DNA of 64,000 bases from Aquabacterium sp. (GTDB lineage Bacteria > Pseudomonadota > Gammaproteobacteria > Burkholderiales > Burkholderiaceae_C), in NCBI GenBank assembly GCA_030654395.1, contig JAURXM010000104.1, positions 1-64,000 on the forward strand. Reading direction: 5' to 3'. The translations under genes were made by a program, and so were the position numbers. This document shows, piece after piece, positions 1-10,912 of this stretch (positions are counted from its first letter, which is position 1; each line of letters starts with the position of its first letter). Under the pieces are notes generated by a model, which made no database searches, was not told the origin of the DNA, and saw only the letters and a program-made list of their open reading frames with translations.

Positions 1-390
1 GCCAGCTTCATCGGCTCGCCTCCGATGAACCTGTTGCCGGGCATCGCCGACGGCTCACGCTTCACGATGGGCACGGGGGCGCAGTCGGTGGTGCTGCAAC
101 TGCCCAACGCCGCGCCGCGCGCGGGCGCGCTGGTTTTGGGGCTGCGGCCCGAGCACATCGAGATCGAGGCCGAGGGCCGTTGGCCGCTGCGGGTCGAAAC
201 GGTCGAGATGCTGGGCGCTGAACGCCTGGTGCACGGCCGCATCGGTGGCGCGCAAGGCATCGAGCTGTTCACCGTGCGCATCGACGCCACCCTGCCGCCG
301 CCTCGGGTGGGGCAGGCCATCGACATGACGGCCTCGCCCGACCACCTGCACTGGTTCGACGCCACCACGGGCCTGCGAGTGGGTGCATGA
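1..390 (+). CDS. ugpC: UgpC-type sugar/glycerol-3-phosphate ABC transporter ATP-binding protein, C-terminal part (5' truncated by window)
   Basis: The reading frame is open from base 1 and stops at 388-390, so only about the last 129 residues are present; the nucleotide-binding motifs lie upstream of the window. What remains is the C-terminal TOBE/OB-fold regulatory region typical of MalK/UgpC ATPases: it opens with the FIGSPPMNLLPG linker that follows the nucleotide-binding domain, has LGLRPEHIEIE in the middle, and ends in an HLHWFDATTGLRV tail. The stop overlaps the start of the next gene (ATGA), which encodes a glycerophosphodiesterase. That pairing favours UgpC (glycerol-3-phosphate import) over MalK-like paralogues. 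The substrate assignment is inferred from this neighbour. Confidence 0.85.
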   Translation, partial: ASFIGSPPMNLLPGIADGSRFTMGTGAQSVVLQLPNAAPRAGALVLGLRPEHIEIEAEGRWPLRVETVEMLGAERLVHGRIGGAQGIELFTVRIDATLPPPRVGQAIDMTASPDHLHWFDATTGLRVGA

Positions 391-1136
391 CCTCGCCAGC
401 CGATTGGCCCTACCCACGTTGGGTGGCCCACCGCGGCGCCGGCAAGCTGGCGCCAGAGAACACCTTGGCCGCGTTTCGGCAGGGTGCGGCGCTGGGCTAC
501 CGGGCGTTCGAATGCGACGTCAAGTTGTCGGCCGATGGCGTGCCCTTCCTGCTGCACGATGCCACGCTGCAGCGCACCACGTCCGCCACGGGCACCGCTG
601 GTGAGCGCCCCTGGAGCGAACTGTCGCAGCTGGACGCCGGCAGCTGGCACGGCCGGCAGTTTGCCGGCGAGCCGCTGCCGACCCTGACCGGGGTGGCCGC
701 CTTCATCCAGCAGAACGGCTTGGCGCTGAACATCGAGATCAAGCCCACACCCGGGTTGGAAACCCTCACGGGACGGGTGGTGGCCGAACACGCCGCGCGC
801 CTTTGGGCCGGGCAGAGCATGCCGCCGCTGCTCAGCTCGTTCCGCCCGGAGTGTTTGCTGGCGGCCCGCGAGGCCGCACCGCAGCTGCCACGCGCGCTGC
901 TGATCGACACGCTCGAAGCCGGCTGGTTCGAGATGGCGGCATCGCTGGGCTGCGTGGCGGTGGTCACCAACCACCAGCTGATGGACGCCGCGCTGCTGGC
1001 CAGGGTGCAGGGGGCGGGCTGGCGCGCGCTGGTCTACACCGTCAACGAACCGGTCGAAGCACAACGACTGCTGGCATTGGGCATCGACGGCCTGATCACC
1101 GACGCGGTCGATCGCTTCGCGCCAGCGGCGGGCTGA
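387..1136 (+). CDS. ugpQ: Glycerophosphodiester phosphodiesterase (UgpQ-like)
   Basis: This 249-residue cytosolic enzyme of the GDPD family should hydrolyse glycerophosphodiesters to glycerol-3-phosphate and an alcohol. The N-terminus has the family signature AHRGAG...PENTLAAF (catalytic His near residue 15), followed by FECDVKLSADG and the second catalytic His in LLHDATLQRTT (residues about 48-62). NIEIKP near residue 115 supplies a metal-binding Glu. The length is normal for bacterial UgpQ. The ATG at 387 overlaps the preceding stop, indicating translational coupling to the transporter ATPase. The pair fits import of glycerophosphodiesters followed by intracellular cleavage as a phosphate or carbon source. 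No signal peptide is seen, unlike periplasmic GlpQ. Confidence 0.9.
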   Translation: MTSPADWPYPRWVAHRGAGKLAPENTLAAFRQGAALGYRAFECDVKLSADGVPFLLHDATLQRTTSATGTAGERPWSELSQLDAGSWHGRQFAGEPLPTLTGVAAFIQQNGLALNIEIKPTPGLETLTGRVVAEHAARLWAGQSMPPLLSSFRPECLLAAREAAPQLPRALLIDTLEAGWFEMAASLGCVAVVTNHQLMDAALLARVQGAGWRALVYTVNEPVEAQRLLALGIDGLITDAVDRFAPAAG

Positions 1137-1144
1137 GCGCCGAC

Positions 1145-1166
1145 CGAGCGCGCCGATGCGCGCTCG
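1145..1166. terminator. GC-rich hairpin between convergent genes, possible terminator
   Basis: A perfect 8-bp inverted repeat (cgagcgcg / cgcgctcg) with a 6-base loop lies 9 bases after the ugpQ stop, in the 114-bp gap before the end of the convergent MFS gene. There is no T tract on either strand, so it may be a weak or Rho-assisted terminator, or just an mRNA 3' end stabiliser. Confidence 0.35.
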
Positions 1167-1250
1167 CATAGGCATGGGCATGGGCGGTGGAGCTGCCCGC
1201 GCGCTGGCGGCCCGATGCGCCTGGACACCAGCAGATCTTGCCTGCGAGCC

Positions 1251-2552
1251 TCAGGGCGCGTCTTCGGCCACTGCGCTGGGCAGGCGGCGCACACCGCGGA
1301 TCACGTCGTTGCGCCACGCCAGTGCCGCCAACAACAGCGCGGCCATGCCCGCGGCGCCCAGTGCCTGCGACAGGCCGAGATGCTCACCGATCCAGCCACC
1401 CGCCAAGGCGCCGGGCGCGGCCGGCAGCAGGATCAGCCAACGCATCGTGGCCGTCATGCGGCCCAGCATCGGCGTGGGCGTCACGGCCTGGCGCATGGCC
1501 AGGAAGTTGATGAACACCAGCACGCCACCGCTGCCGGTGAGCATCAGCATCGCGGCAAAGGCCGCCACGCCGGCGCTGCCCGTCGGCCACAACAAGGGCA
1601 GCAACCAGCCCACGCCGCAGACCGCAAAACCGATCAACATCGACGGACCGGGACCGAAACGCTCGCTCAGCCGGTGGCCCAGCACGCTGGCCGAAATGGT
1701 GCCCACCCCCAGGCCCGCATAGCACAGGCCGATCGCCTGTTCGTCCAGGCCCAGGCCACGCGTGGCATGCAGGATCTGCACCACCATGGCCGCGTTGTGG
1801 CACATCTGCCAACCGCCTACGGCCAGGGCCAGGCTCACCAGCAGGCGCTGGCCATGCACGAAGCGCAGGCCGGCGCGCAACTCGGACCAGAATGCGGTTC
1901 GTCCGCGGTGGGGCTTGGGTTCATTCACCCGGATGCCACGCAGGATGGCGGCCGAGACCACCAGCATCACGGCATCGACCAGCAAGGCGATGGGTGCTCC
2001 TGCCAGCTTGATCAACACCCCCGCCAGGCCCGGACCCGCCACCTCGGCGCCGGAACTGGCGAGCGCGTTCTTGGCATGCGCCTCCACCAGTCGCTCACGC
2101 GGCACCACCTGGGTCAGCACGATCTGTGCGGCGCTGCCCGCCGTGGTCTGCACCGCGCCGATCGCAAAGCCCACCGCGTACAACCAGGGCATGCTCAACC
2201 AGCCCAGCCACCAGGCCAGCGGCACGCTGGCCACCGCCACCGCGATGATCATTTCGCCCATCACGTACACCGGCAGCTTGCGCACTCGGTCCAGCCACAC
2301 GCCGGCCGGCAACGACAACAAGGCAAAGGGCAGCGTCTCCACGGCCGTGAGCAGGCCCATCTGCGTCGGCGTGGCCTGCAGCAGCAGGGCGGCCGTCAAC
2401 GGCAACGCCAGCAGCGTCACCTGTCCACCGACCGAGCTGATCAGGATCGAGATCCACAGCCGCCGATACACCGCGTCGCGCAGCAGGTCGTTGAGTGGCA
2501 GACCCCAGCTTCGCCCGACCGGGCTTTGCCCGTCCTTGTTGTCGTTTTGCAA
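1251..2552 (-). CDS. MFS transporter, EntS/MFS_3-like exporter
   Basis: A polytopic membrane protein of about 430 residues with the alternating hydrophobic segments of a 12-helix major facilitator. The first helix starts at RRLWISILISSVGGQ, and the loop 2-3 region reads GVWLDRVRKLPVYV, matching the MFS motif A pattern. The closest family I can name is MFS_3 (EntS-like efflux proteins), which export siderophores or drugs; the substrate here is unknown. The frame is open to an ATG at 2645, but the extra 31 residues look non-coding (Cys and Arg rich, no membrane helix). A TTG at 2552 has GGGGGCAGGA just upstream and gives a normal N-terminus, so it is preferred. The gene is a single unit convergent with ugpQ and downstream of argJ on the same strand. 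Confidence 0.75.
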   Translation of the reverse strand: MQNDNKDGQSPVGRSWGLPLNDLLRDAVYRRLWISILISSVGGQVTLLALPLTAALLLQATPTQMGLLTAVETLPFALLSLPAGVWLDRVRKLPVYVMGEMIIAVAVASVPLAWWLGWLSMPWLYAVGFAIGAVQTTAGSAAQIVLTQVVPRERLVEAHAKNALASSGAEVAGPGLAGVLIKLAGAPIALLVDAVMLVVSAAILRGIRVNEPKPHRGRTAFWSELRAGLRFVHGQRLLVSLALAVGGWQMCHNAAMVVQILHATRGLGLDEQAIGLCYAGLGVGTISASVLGHRLSERFGPGPSMLIGFAVCGVGWLLPLLWPTGSAGVAAFAAMLMLTGSGGVLVFINFLAMRQAVTPTPMLGRMTATMRWLILLPAAPGALAGGWIGEHLGLSQALGAAGMAALLLAALAWRNDVIRGVRRLPSAVAEDAP

Positions 2553-2687
2553 TCCTGCCCCCTGCCACGCCAGCGCCCCCCTAGGACACCACGTCGCGCA
2601 GGCCGCATTGTCGGTGAGGTGCCGGACGCCCCGGTCAGGCATCACCCGAACCCCGGGGGTGGCCCTGCCCCGGGGTGCGCAGCAGGA

Positions 2688-3926
2688 TCAGCTGCGGTAG
2701 TCGGCGTTGATGCTGACGTAATCGTGCGACAGGTCGCAGGTCCACACCGTGGTGGACGCCGGGCCGCGATGCAGCAGCACACGCACCGTGATCTCGCTGC
2801 GCTTCATCACGCGCTGGCCGTCGGCCTCGCTGTAACCCGGGTGGCGGCCACCCTGCGTGGCCACGTGCACGTCGTCCAGGTACAGGTCGATCAGGCTCTG
2901 GTCGAGGTCGTCGATGCCGGCATAACCCACCGCGGCCAGGATGCGACCCAGGTTGGGATCGCTGGCGAAGAACGCCGTCTTGACCAACGGCGAATGGGCA
3001 ATCGCATACGCCACCCGCCGGCACTCGTCCTCGTCGGCCCCCCCCTCGACCAGCACCGTGATGAACTTGGTGGCGCCCTCGCCGTCACGCACGATGGCCT
3101 GCGCCAGTTGCTGCGACACCGCGATCACGGCATCGCGCAAGATCTGGCCGTCACCAGATTCGAGTGAATCGATCACCGGGTTGCCCGCCTGCTGGGTGGC
3201 AATCAGCACGAACGAATCGTTGGTGGAGGTGTCGCCATCGATGGTGATGCGGTTGAAGCTGGCGTCTGCCGCCGTCGTCACCAGTTTCTGCAGCAACCCC
3301 GGGGCGATGACTGCGTCGGTGGCCACGAAGCCCAGCATCGTCGCCATGTTCGGCCGGATCATGCCCGCGCCCTTGCTGACGCCGGTGATGGTGACGGTGC
3401 GACCGCCCATCAGCACCTGGCGCGAGGCCGCCTTGGGCAGGGTGTCGGTGGTCATGATGCCTTCGGCCGCGTGCGCCCAGCCATCGACACGCAGATCCGC
3501 CAACGCAGCAGGCAGACCAGCCTCGAGGCGATCGACGGGCAGCGTTTCCATGATCACACCCGTGGAGAACGGCAGCACCTGCGCGGGCGCCAAGCCCATC
3601 AGGCCGGCCAGGGAAGCGCAGGTGCGCCGCGCGCGGGCCAGGCCATCGGCGCCGGTGCCGGCATTGGCATTGCCGGTGTTCACCACCACGGCCCGGATCC
3701 CCGTCGCACCATCGGCGTGCGCCAGATGCTCACGACAGACCTGAACCGGTGCGGCGCAGAACCGATTGCGGGTGAAGACCCCGGCCACGGACGCACCGGC
3801 GTCCAGCGCCAACACCACCAGATCAACCCGATTGGGCTTGCGGATGCCGGCACGCGCGACACCGATGCGCACGCCGGGCACTGCATGCAGGGAACTGGGA
3901 TCCAGTGGCAACAGGTTGACGGGCAT
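2688..3926 (-). CDS. argJ: Bifunctional ornithine acetyltransferase / N-acetylglutamate synthase ArgJ
   Basis: ArgJ moves the acetyl group from N-acetylornithine to glutamate in the cyclic arginine pathway, and many members also make N-acetylglutamate from acetyl-CoA. The 412-residue length is typical. The autoprocessing site is clear: [16 protein letters not shown], with the nucleophilic Thr at residue 196, where the precursor splits into alpha and beta chains and frees the catalytic Thr. Upstream, [13 protein letters not shown] (residues 80-92) and FSTGVI (about 120-125) form the substrate and oxyanion regions, and the protein ends in the usual [10 protein letters not shown] tail. It is cytosolic. 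The next gene upstream on the same strand (PEP-CTERM) is separated by a strong terminator, so argJ is probably transcribed alone. Confidence 0.96.
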   Translation of the reverse strand: MPVNLLPLDPSSLHAVPGVRIGVARAGIRKPNRVDLVVLALDAGASVAGVFTRNRFCAAPVQVCREHLAHADGATGIRAVVVNTGNANAGTGADGLARARRTCASLAGLMGLAPAQVLPFSTGVIMETLPVDRLEAGLPAALADLRVDGWAHAAEGIMTTDTLPKAASRQVLMGGRTVTITGVSKGAGMIRPNMATMLGFVATDAVIAPGLLQKLVTTAADASFNRITIDGDTSTNDSFVLIATQQAGNPVIDSLESGDGQILRDAVIAVSQQLAQAIVRDGEGATKFITVLVEGGADEDECRRVAYAIAHSPLVKTAFFASDPNLGRILAAVGYAGIDDLDQSLIDLYLDDVHVATQGGRHPGYSEADGQRVMKRSEITVRVLLHRGPASTTVWTCDLSHDYVSINADYRS

Positions 3927-4040
3927 GTGCAGGCACCTCTGAGACGTAGGGAATCTGAAGGATTGTAGAAGTGGGCCGACCCGAGCTGACCCGACCGCGT
4001 TTGTGCGCTCGACAGGTTCGTCCCGAGGGACGCCAAAAGC

Positions 4041-4066
4041 AGAAAAGCGGCCGAAGCCGCTTTTCT
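4041..4066 (-). terminator. Rho-independent terminator of the PEP-CTERM gene
   Basis: A perfect 11-bp stem with a 4-base loop lies 31 bases after the PEP-CTERM stop codon. Read on the minus strand the loop is TTCG closed by C-G, the extra-stable UUCG tetraloop, and the 3' arm ends in CTTTTCT. It should stop PEP-CTERM transcription before argJ. The stem is nearly symmetric, but nothing needs terminating in the other direction. Confidence 0.8.
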
Positions 4067-4097
4067 CTGATCAAGCCGGGCCGAAGCCCGCGCTGGA

Positions 4098-4637
4098 TCA
4101 GCTGTTCTGACGACGACGGGCCAGGAAGCCCAGAGCGCCCAGTCCAGCCAGCATCATGGCCAGGGTTTCGGGTTCCGGCACAGGCGCCGGAGCCAGCGCC
4201 AAGGTCGCGCTGTAGCTGCCACCGCCAGCGCCAACCATGCCGGAAATGGACAGCGTGTGGCTACCCGCGCCCAACGTGAACGGCACGATGGTGAGCTTCT
4301 GCTCGGTGATGGAGTTGCCACCACCCAGGTTCGTCACGAAGTTCGGCAGAGCAACCAGCGGGTTACCGTCCAAAGTCGCCGAGAAATTGCTGATCTGGTT
4401 CAGGATCCCCAGGCCGCTCAGCGTCACAAACGTGTTCGACGCCGAGGCGTTGGCGTCCGACGGCTCAGCGGTCGTGAAGGTCCACGAGTCAAGGATGGTA
4501 CCGACACCGCTCAACGAGCCGGTCACGGTCCAGCTCGACGGAATCGCCAGGGGACCGACACCGATGGTCCCACCTGCCTGAGCAGCAAAGCTCGCAGCCA
4601 CCGACAGAACCGCTGCTGCAACAAATTTCAGTTTCAT
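4098..4637 (-). CDS. PEP-CTERM sorting domain protein (secreted/surface)
   Basis: A 179-residue exported protein. The ATG at 4637 is chosen because GGAGG lies 8 bases upstream and it opens a clean Sec signal peptide (MKLKFVAAAVLSVAASFAAQA, cleavage near residue 21). The mature part is rich in Gly, Ser, Thr and Asn, with little charge and no recognised enzyme domain. The C-terminus is a textbook PEP-CTERM signal: PVPEPETLAMMLAGLG, a hydrophobic stretch, then the RRR cluster RRRQNS. An exosortase would cleave or transfer the protein at this signal, linking it to exopolysaccharide export or biofilm and floc matrix. No exosortase gene lies in the window, so the enzyme must be elsewhere. A -24/-12 promoter lies upstream and a terminator downstream, so the gene is monocistronic. 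Its specific function is unknown. Confidence 0.93.
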   Translation of the reverse strand: MKLKFVAAAVLSVAASFAAQAGGTIGVGPLAIPSSWTVTGSLSGVGTILDSWTFTTAEPSDANASASNTFVTLSGLGILNQISNFSATLDGNPLVALPNFVTNLGGGNSITEQKLTIVPFTLGAGSHTLSISGMVGAGGGSYSATLALAPAPVPEPETLAMMLAGLGALGFLARRRQNS

Positions 4638-4686
4638 GATTGAACCTCCGAGATTAATGTTAGCGACCGAGCACTTAAGGGAAGTG

Positions 4687-4702
4687 AGCAAGATCAATGC
4701 CA
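4687..4702 (-). promoter_or_regulatory. Sigma-54 (-24/-12) promoter of the PEP-CTERM gene
   Basis: On the minus strand the site reads TGGCATTGATCTTGCT: the invariant GG and GC are 10 bases apart and the TTGCT of the -12 element is perfect. It places transcription start near 4676, giving a leader of about 39 bases before the ATG at 4637. Sigma-54 control of PEP-CTERM genes through the PrsK/PrsR sensor-activator pair is known in exosortase-bearing betaproteobacteria, so the match is biologically expected. Confidence 0.75.
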
Positions 4703-4748
4703 ATCTTTGGTCTGCTCAATGCCGCTATCGCTACGGATTTCACTTGAA

Positions 4749-4764
4749 TGCAGTGTAGATGCCA
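4749..4764 (-). promoter_or_regulatory. Second GG-N10-GC element upstream, possible alternative sigma-54 site
   Basis: On the minus strand, TGGCATCTACACTGCA has the GG/GC spacing of a -24/-12 promoter and lies 62 bp upstream of the stronger site. The -12 element (ACTGCA) is a weaker match than the proximal TTGCT. It could be a second start, a sigma-54 holoenzyme decoy, or chance. Confidence 0.3.
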
Positions 4765-4932
4765 CCCCTTCAAGGTCTATCCCCTACCTGAGGGATATGG
4801 CCTGAACGGTCATCCAGCTGCCACGTGCTCACGTTAACCGAGGTCCTGCCGGCCCACGGCATGCAGGCCTGCAACTTGAGGATCAAGTTGTAACGATTGG
4901 TCGCTGCGCGGACGGTCCGAAGACCTTGGCGA

Positions 4933-7677
<2,745 letters not shown>

Positions 7678-7778
7678 GGAGCAATCAATCCAATCGGTCG
7701 GTGTGTCGGTACGGCTTTTGTCGGCCGGACGCGTACGGGGCCACCGGAGACAACTTCCCCGGTCGACCAAAGCCAAAA

Positions 7779-7787
7779 AGTGTAGCA
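7779..7787 (-). promoter_or_regulatory. Candidate extended -10 promoter of secA
   Basis: The minus strand reads TGCTACACT, an extended -10 (TGn plus TACACT) that puts the start near 7772, about 95 bases before the secA ATG. No good -35 is visible, which is tolerable for an extended -10. The long leader could hold translational control of secA, but no secM-like reading frame was recognised. Confidence 0.35.
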
Positions 7788-7864
7788 CCCGCAGTTGACG
7801 CTTCTGTGTACCGGGTCAGTTGAGTTTTACGGACTTTCCCCGCCCTTGGATGCAGGTGGGGCAT

Positions 7865-8644
7865 TCAATTGGTCTGTTTTGGTTGTGGGATCAGCGATGC
7901 GGCCAGCATGCAGACCAGCGCCATCATCACCACAACCACGGCGCCTGAGGGCAGGTCCAGCACGGCAGACAGGCTCAAACCCAGCCCGTAAGCCAGTGCA
8001 CCTGTTGCCCAAGCCAGCGGCAGTTGCCAGCTAGGCGGCGCATGCCTGACAGCCAAGGCCGGCATGATCAGGCTGGTGAACACCAAGTAAACGCCGACCA
8101 TTTGCACCGACGCGGTCACAGCCAGAGCGAACAGCACGTAAAAGCCCGCTCGGCCCAGTCTGGCTTGTAAACCAAACCACAGCGCCAGCACAACGGCCGA
8201 GAGCGCCGCCATGGACCACAACTGGCCCGTTGTCACCCACAAAATCTGCCCCACCAGCAGGTCTTTGAGGTGCTCGCCGCCATGTGGGTTGCCCGCCAGC
8301 ATCAAAATGCCCAAGCACGATGCCAAGACGAACAAGGTGCCGATCAGGGCCTCTTGGATGTCGGGCCAGCGCTTTTCTGTCCAAGTCAGCAGGGCCGCAC
8401 CGGCCAGTGCGGCAAGCAAAGCAGCACCTTGAACAGCCCAGCCTTGAGGCTCCCAACCCAGCGCGTCGGCGGTGATCACGCCCAAGCCAGCGATTTGCGC
8501 AATGGCCAAGTCGATGAAGATGATGCCCTTTTTGAGCACCTGCAGCCCCAAAGGCACGTGGGTGGCCAGCACCAGCAGGCCGGCGATCAAGGCGGGGCCG
8601 ACGATGGACCAGTCCACCTCGTGCCAGGTCAGGTTGGTGATCAT
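7865..8644 (-). CDS. Metal (zinc/manganese-type) ABC transporter permease, ZnuB family
   Basis: A 259-residue inner-membrane protein of the ABC-3 permease family (ZnuB/MntB/TroC) with seven to eight hydrophobic helices. The first part contains VPLGLQVLKKGIIFIDLAIAQIAGLGV, the family region carrying conserved Gly, Asp and Ala residues just after the first helix. GLLVLATHVPLGLQ precedes it, and the C-terminus is hydrophobic, ending in a short polar tail. It starts 7 bases after the binding-protein gene and is surely co-transcribed with it. No ATP-binding subunit gene (ZnuC) lies on either side, which is unusual for this transporter class; the ATPase must be encoded elsewhere. Zinc is the likeliest substrate given the family, but manganese or iron cannot be excluded. 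Confidence 0.85.
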   Translation of the reverse strand: MITNLTWHEVDWSIVGPALIAGLLVLATHVPLGLQVLKKGIIFIDLAIAQIAGLGVITADALGWEPQGWAVQGAALLAALAGAALLTWTEKRWPDIQEALIGTLFVLASCLGILMLAGNPHGGEHLKDLLVGQILWVTTGQLWSMAALSAVVLALWFGLQARLGRAGFYVLFALAVTASVQMVGVYLVFTSLIMPALAVRHAPPSWQLPLAWATGALAYGLGLSLSAVLDLPSGAVVVVMMALVCMLAASLIPQPKQTN

Positions 8645-8651
8645 TTGGCAA

Positions 8652-9557
8652 TCATTTGGCGGCTTTCAACAACTGGTCCACGGTGTCGTCGAACAGGCCA
8701 AACAGGTCTTTGGCACGCTCACTGCCGCCCACGGTAAATGGCATCACCGCCACGGGGATGTGGGCGCGCTCGGACAGCCATTGTGACCCCCGGCCATCGT
8801 TGTACGCCGCACGGATCACCATTTTGGCGGGTTGACGTTGCAGCTGGCTCAGTACATTGGACAAGTGCGCGCTGCTGGGTTCGATGCCGGGTTTGGGCTC
8901 CAGCGAGGCGATTTGTTTGAGCCCCAGCCAGTTCTCCAAATAAGGGAAGCCCTTGTGCTGCACAATGATGGCCGTGCCCTTGAGCGGCGCGGCAGCTTGG
9001 CCCCAGCGCTGCATGGCCTGCGTCCATCTGGTGTTGAAGTCCGCTAGGCGGGTTTGATATTGACTGGCGTGGCTGGGGTCGACCTCTGCTAAGCGCTTAC
9101 CCAAGGCTTGCGCCACGGCGGCGATGTTGCGCGGGTCGGTCTGGATGTGTGGGTTACCTTCGGCGTGGATATCCCCATCGGCACGGTCCAGTCTGGCTGG
9201 TAGATCCAGCTTGCGCACGTAGTCCGCCGCGTTAAATTGGCCGGGCTTGCCCGTTTGCACAACCGGGTTGCCCGATTGCCTCAGCAAGATAGGCAACCAG
9301 CCTACTTCTAACTCTGCGCCTGTGCAGACCAGTAAATCGGCATTGCGCACCGCTGCGATCAGGCTGGGTTTGGCCTGAACTTGATGGGGGTCTTGCATGG
9401 CATTGGTGGCCACATAGACGGTGGCTTGTTCGCCTGCCAACTCTTTGGTCAGTGCGCCCCATTCAGGCTCACAGGCAAAGACCTTCAAGGCCTGGGCTGG
9501 GGTGGCCAGTGCAAATAGCACGCCGACCCAAGCGAGGGTGGTCGTTGGTTTGATCAT
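8652..9557 (-). CDS. Periplasmic metal-binding protein, ZnuA-like (cluster A-I)
   Basis: A 301-residue solute-binding protein with an N-terminal signal peptide (hydrophobic residues 7-22, AQA cleavage motif). The three family metal ligands can be placed: the His in DPHQVQAKPS (about residue 57), the His in EGNPHIQTDPRN (about 135), and the His in VQHKGFPYLENW (about 200). A late acidic ligand lies in the YNDGRGSQWL region. The His-rich flexible loop of E. coli ZnuA is missing; only DIHAEGNPH occupies that position. This resembles the shorter AztC/ZnuA group. AAGG upstream of the ATG is a reasonable ribosome site. It lies between the outer-membrane barrel gene and the permease and should hand metal to the permease. 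Confidence 0.87.
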   Translation of the reverse strand: MIKPTTTLAWVGVLFALATPAQALKVFACEPEWGALTKELAGEQATVYVATNAMQDPHQVQAKPSLIAAVRNADLLVCTGAELEVGWLPILLRQSGNPVVQTGKPGQFNAADYVRKLDLPARLDRADGDIHAEGNPHIQTDPRNIAAVAQALGKRLAEVDPSHASQYQTRLADFNTRWTQAMQRWGQAAAPLKGTAIIVQHKGFPYLENWLGLKQIASLEPKPGIEPSSAHLSNVLSQLQRQPAKMVIRAAYNDGRGSQWLSERAHIPVAVMPFTVGGSERAKDLFGLFDDTVDQLLKAAK

Positions 9558-9575
9558 GATGAGTGCCTTGTGCTG

Positions 9576-10823
9576 TTAATAGCTGTGCGCGCCATGGGCA
9601 CCCAAACTCATTTGATACTGCAAGAAGAGTTGGCGGTCACGTTGCCCCTCTCGGACGTGGTCATCGCTCAACTGCACGCGCCAGCGGCTGAACTCGCTGG
9701 GTGACCAGTCCAGCATCAGGCTGTGTCGTTTGGGGCTGTAGGCAGCTGCGTCAGTGGCCAGTCGGTCATGGCGAAGGCCCACACGCCACGCAGGCATGAA
9801 TTGGTAGACGCCTTGCAGGTACCCGCCTGATTGGGCTGATCGGTATGGGGTGTCTGCCACCTCAGTCGTTAACGCACCTGTTTCTGTGCGGCGGAAGTAC
9901 TCACCTTGCAGTTTGAAACTGGTGCGCGTCCCGTTGCCATTGGGCGCCCACTTCCAGACGCCATCGGCCACCCACAGCTTGCTTTGGCCTGTGAAGGCGG
10001 TGCTGGGGTCAAGGCCGTCCCAAGCGCGGTCTTTGGCGTGCGTTTGCAGCCATGACAAGCCAGCGCGCCAAGTGTTGTCGACCCCGAGATCACCACCCGT
10101 GTGCGCAAAAACGGACACCGATCCAGCTGAATTACGGTTGCGGTCGTTGCCTGGGTAGCTGGCACCGTTGCCCAGTTCGGCGCCTAACTCGATGAACTGG
10201 TCAGTGGGCAGCAGCCACTTGGTCTGCAGCCCTTCTTGCTTGTACTTTCCACCCAAAAATGCCTGATATGGCAGTGGGGCATCGATGAAATCCCACGTGT
10301 GTGCATGGTGCTCATTGAGGTAGCCCAGTCCACCAAAAAAACGCCCCACCTTGATCTTCAAGCCATTGGGCAACGCAGTTGTTTGGATATAAGCCTCTTC
10401 GGCTGCGATGGTGTCTTCGGGGGATACGGCCAGCGTGAGGGCGCCATAAAGCCAAGCATCTACGTTGGCGCTCAGGCCGATCTCCGACTCGCCCAAACTG
10501 AAGCTGCGCTTGCCCGGGCCGGTCTCACCGCCGCTGGGGGCAAAAGCGCTGAGTTGCCATGTGTCTGGGTCTCGGCGCAGGCTGGCATAGGTGCCACTCA
10601 AGACCATCGATATGGCTGGGTTGAAGCTGTTTTTGCTGGCCCCGGCGCTTTGCTTGTCTTCCAGCGCTTTGATGCGCGCTTCATATTGCTGTCGCCATTC
10701 GTCGTTATTGACGCTGTTGACGCTGTTGACGTTTTGGGCGTGCAGCGAGGGCAAGCAAGCTGCGGTCAGCGCAGCCCAAGTGATGGCGTGCCGTTTCAGT
10801 GAACGGCTCTGTGTGTTTGACAT
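9576..10823 (-). CDS. Outer-membrane beta-barrel protein (porin-like), putative metal-uptake channel
   Basis: A 415-residue exported protein. The ATG at 10823 is used because it opens a signal peptide (about residues 1-30, ending LPSLHAQ); a TTG 24 bases upstream only adds residues before it. A short coiled-coil-like segment with EARIKALEDKQSA follows at residues 42-60, then alternating aromatic/hydrophobic strands to the C-terminus, as in barrels related to phosphate-selective porins. No TonB box or plug domain is visible, so it is not a classical TonB receptor. It carries an HHAHTW cluster near residue 170 that could bind metal. Because the ZnuA- and ZnuB-like genes follow within 18 and 7 bases, I infer a role in getting zinc or a related metal across the outer membrane. 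That role is inference. Confidence 0.7.
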   Translation of the reverse strand: MSNTQSRSLKRHAITWAALTAACLPSLHAQNVNSVNSVNNDEWRQQYEARIKALEDKQSAGASKNSFNPAISMVLSGTYASLRRDPDTWQLSAFAPSGGETGPGKRSFSLGESEIGLSANVDAWLYGALTLAVSPEDTIAAEEAYIQTTALPNGLKIKVGRFFGGLGYLNEHHAHTWDFIDAPLPYQAFLGGKYKQEGLQTKWLLPTDQFIELGAELGNGASYPGNDRNRNSAGSVSVFAHTGGDLGVDNTWRAGLSWLQTHAKDRAWDGLDPSTAFTGQSKLWVADGVWKWAPNGNGTRTSFKLQGEYFRRTETGALTTEVADTPYRSAQSGGYLQGVYQFMPAWRVGLRHDRLATDAAAYSPKRHSLMLDWSPSEFSRWRVQLSDDHVREGQRDRQLFLQYQMSLGAHGAHSY

Positions 10824-10912
10824 GATGTGGTCTTTTGTAATCTGCAAAACAAGCGCCAGCCCATGACCCTGAGGGCATCAAAGCGCATCAGGGCAGGGTG
10901 GCAACGAACGTA

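Noticed and set aside
1215-3167. Very long open frame on the plus strand opposite the MFS gene and argJ
   Set aside because: It is the antisense of two well-supported genes; its product is extremely Gln/His/Arg rich, as expected for reading GC-rich codons backwards.
10824-10912. Zur box expected upstream of the metal-uptake operon
   Set aside because: No palindrome resembling the Zur consensus was found in this gap or around 11243-11300; metal control may act further upstream or by another regulator.
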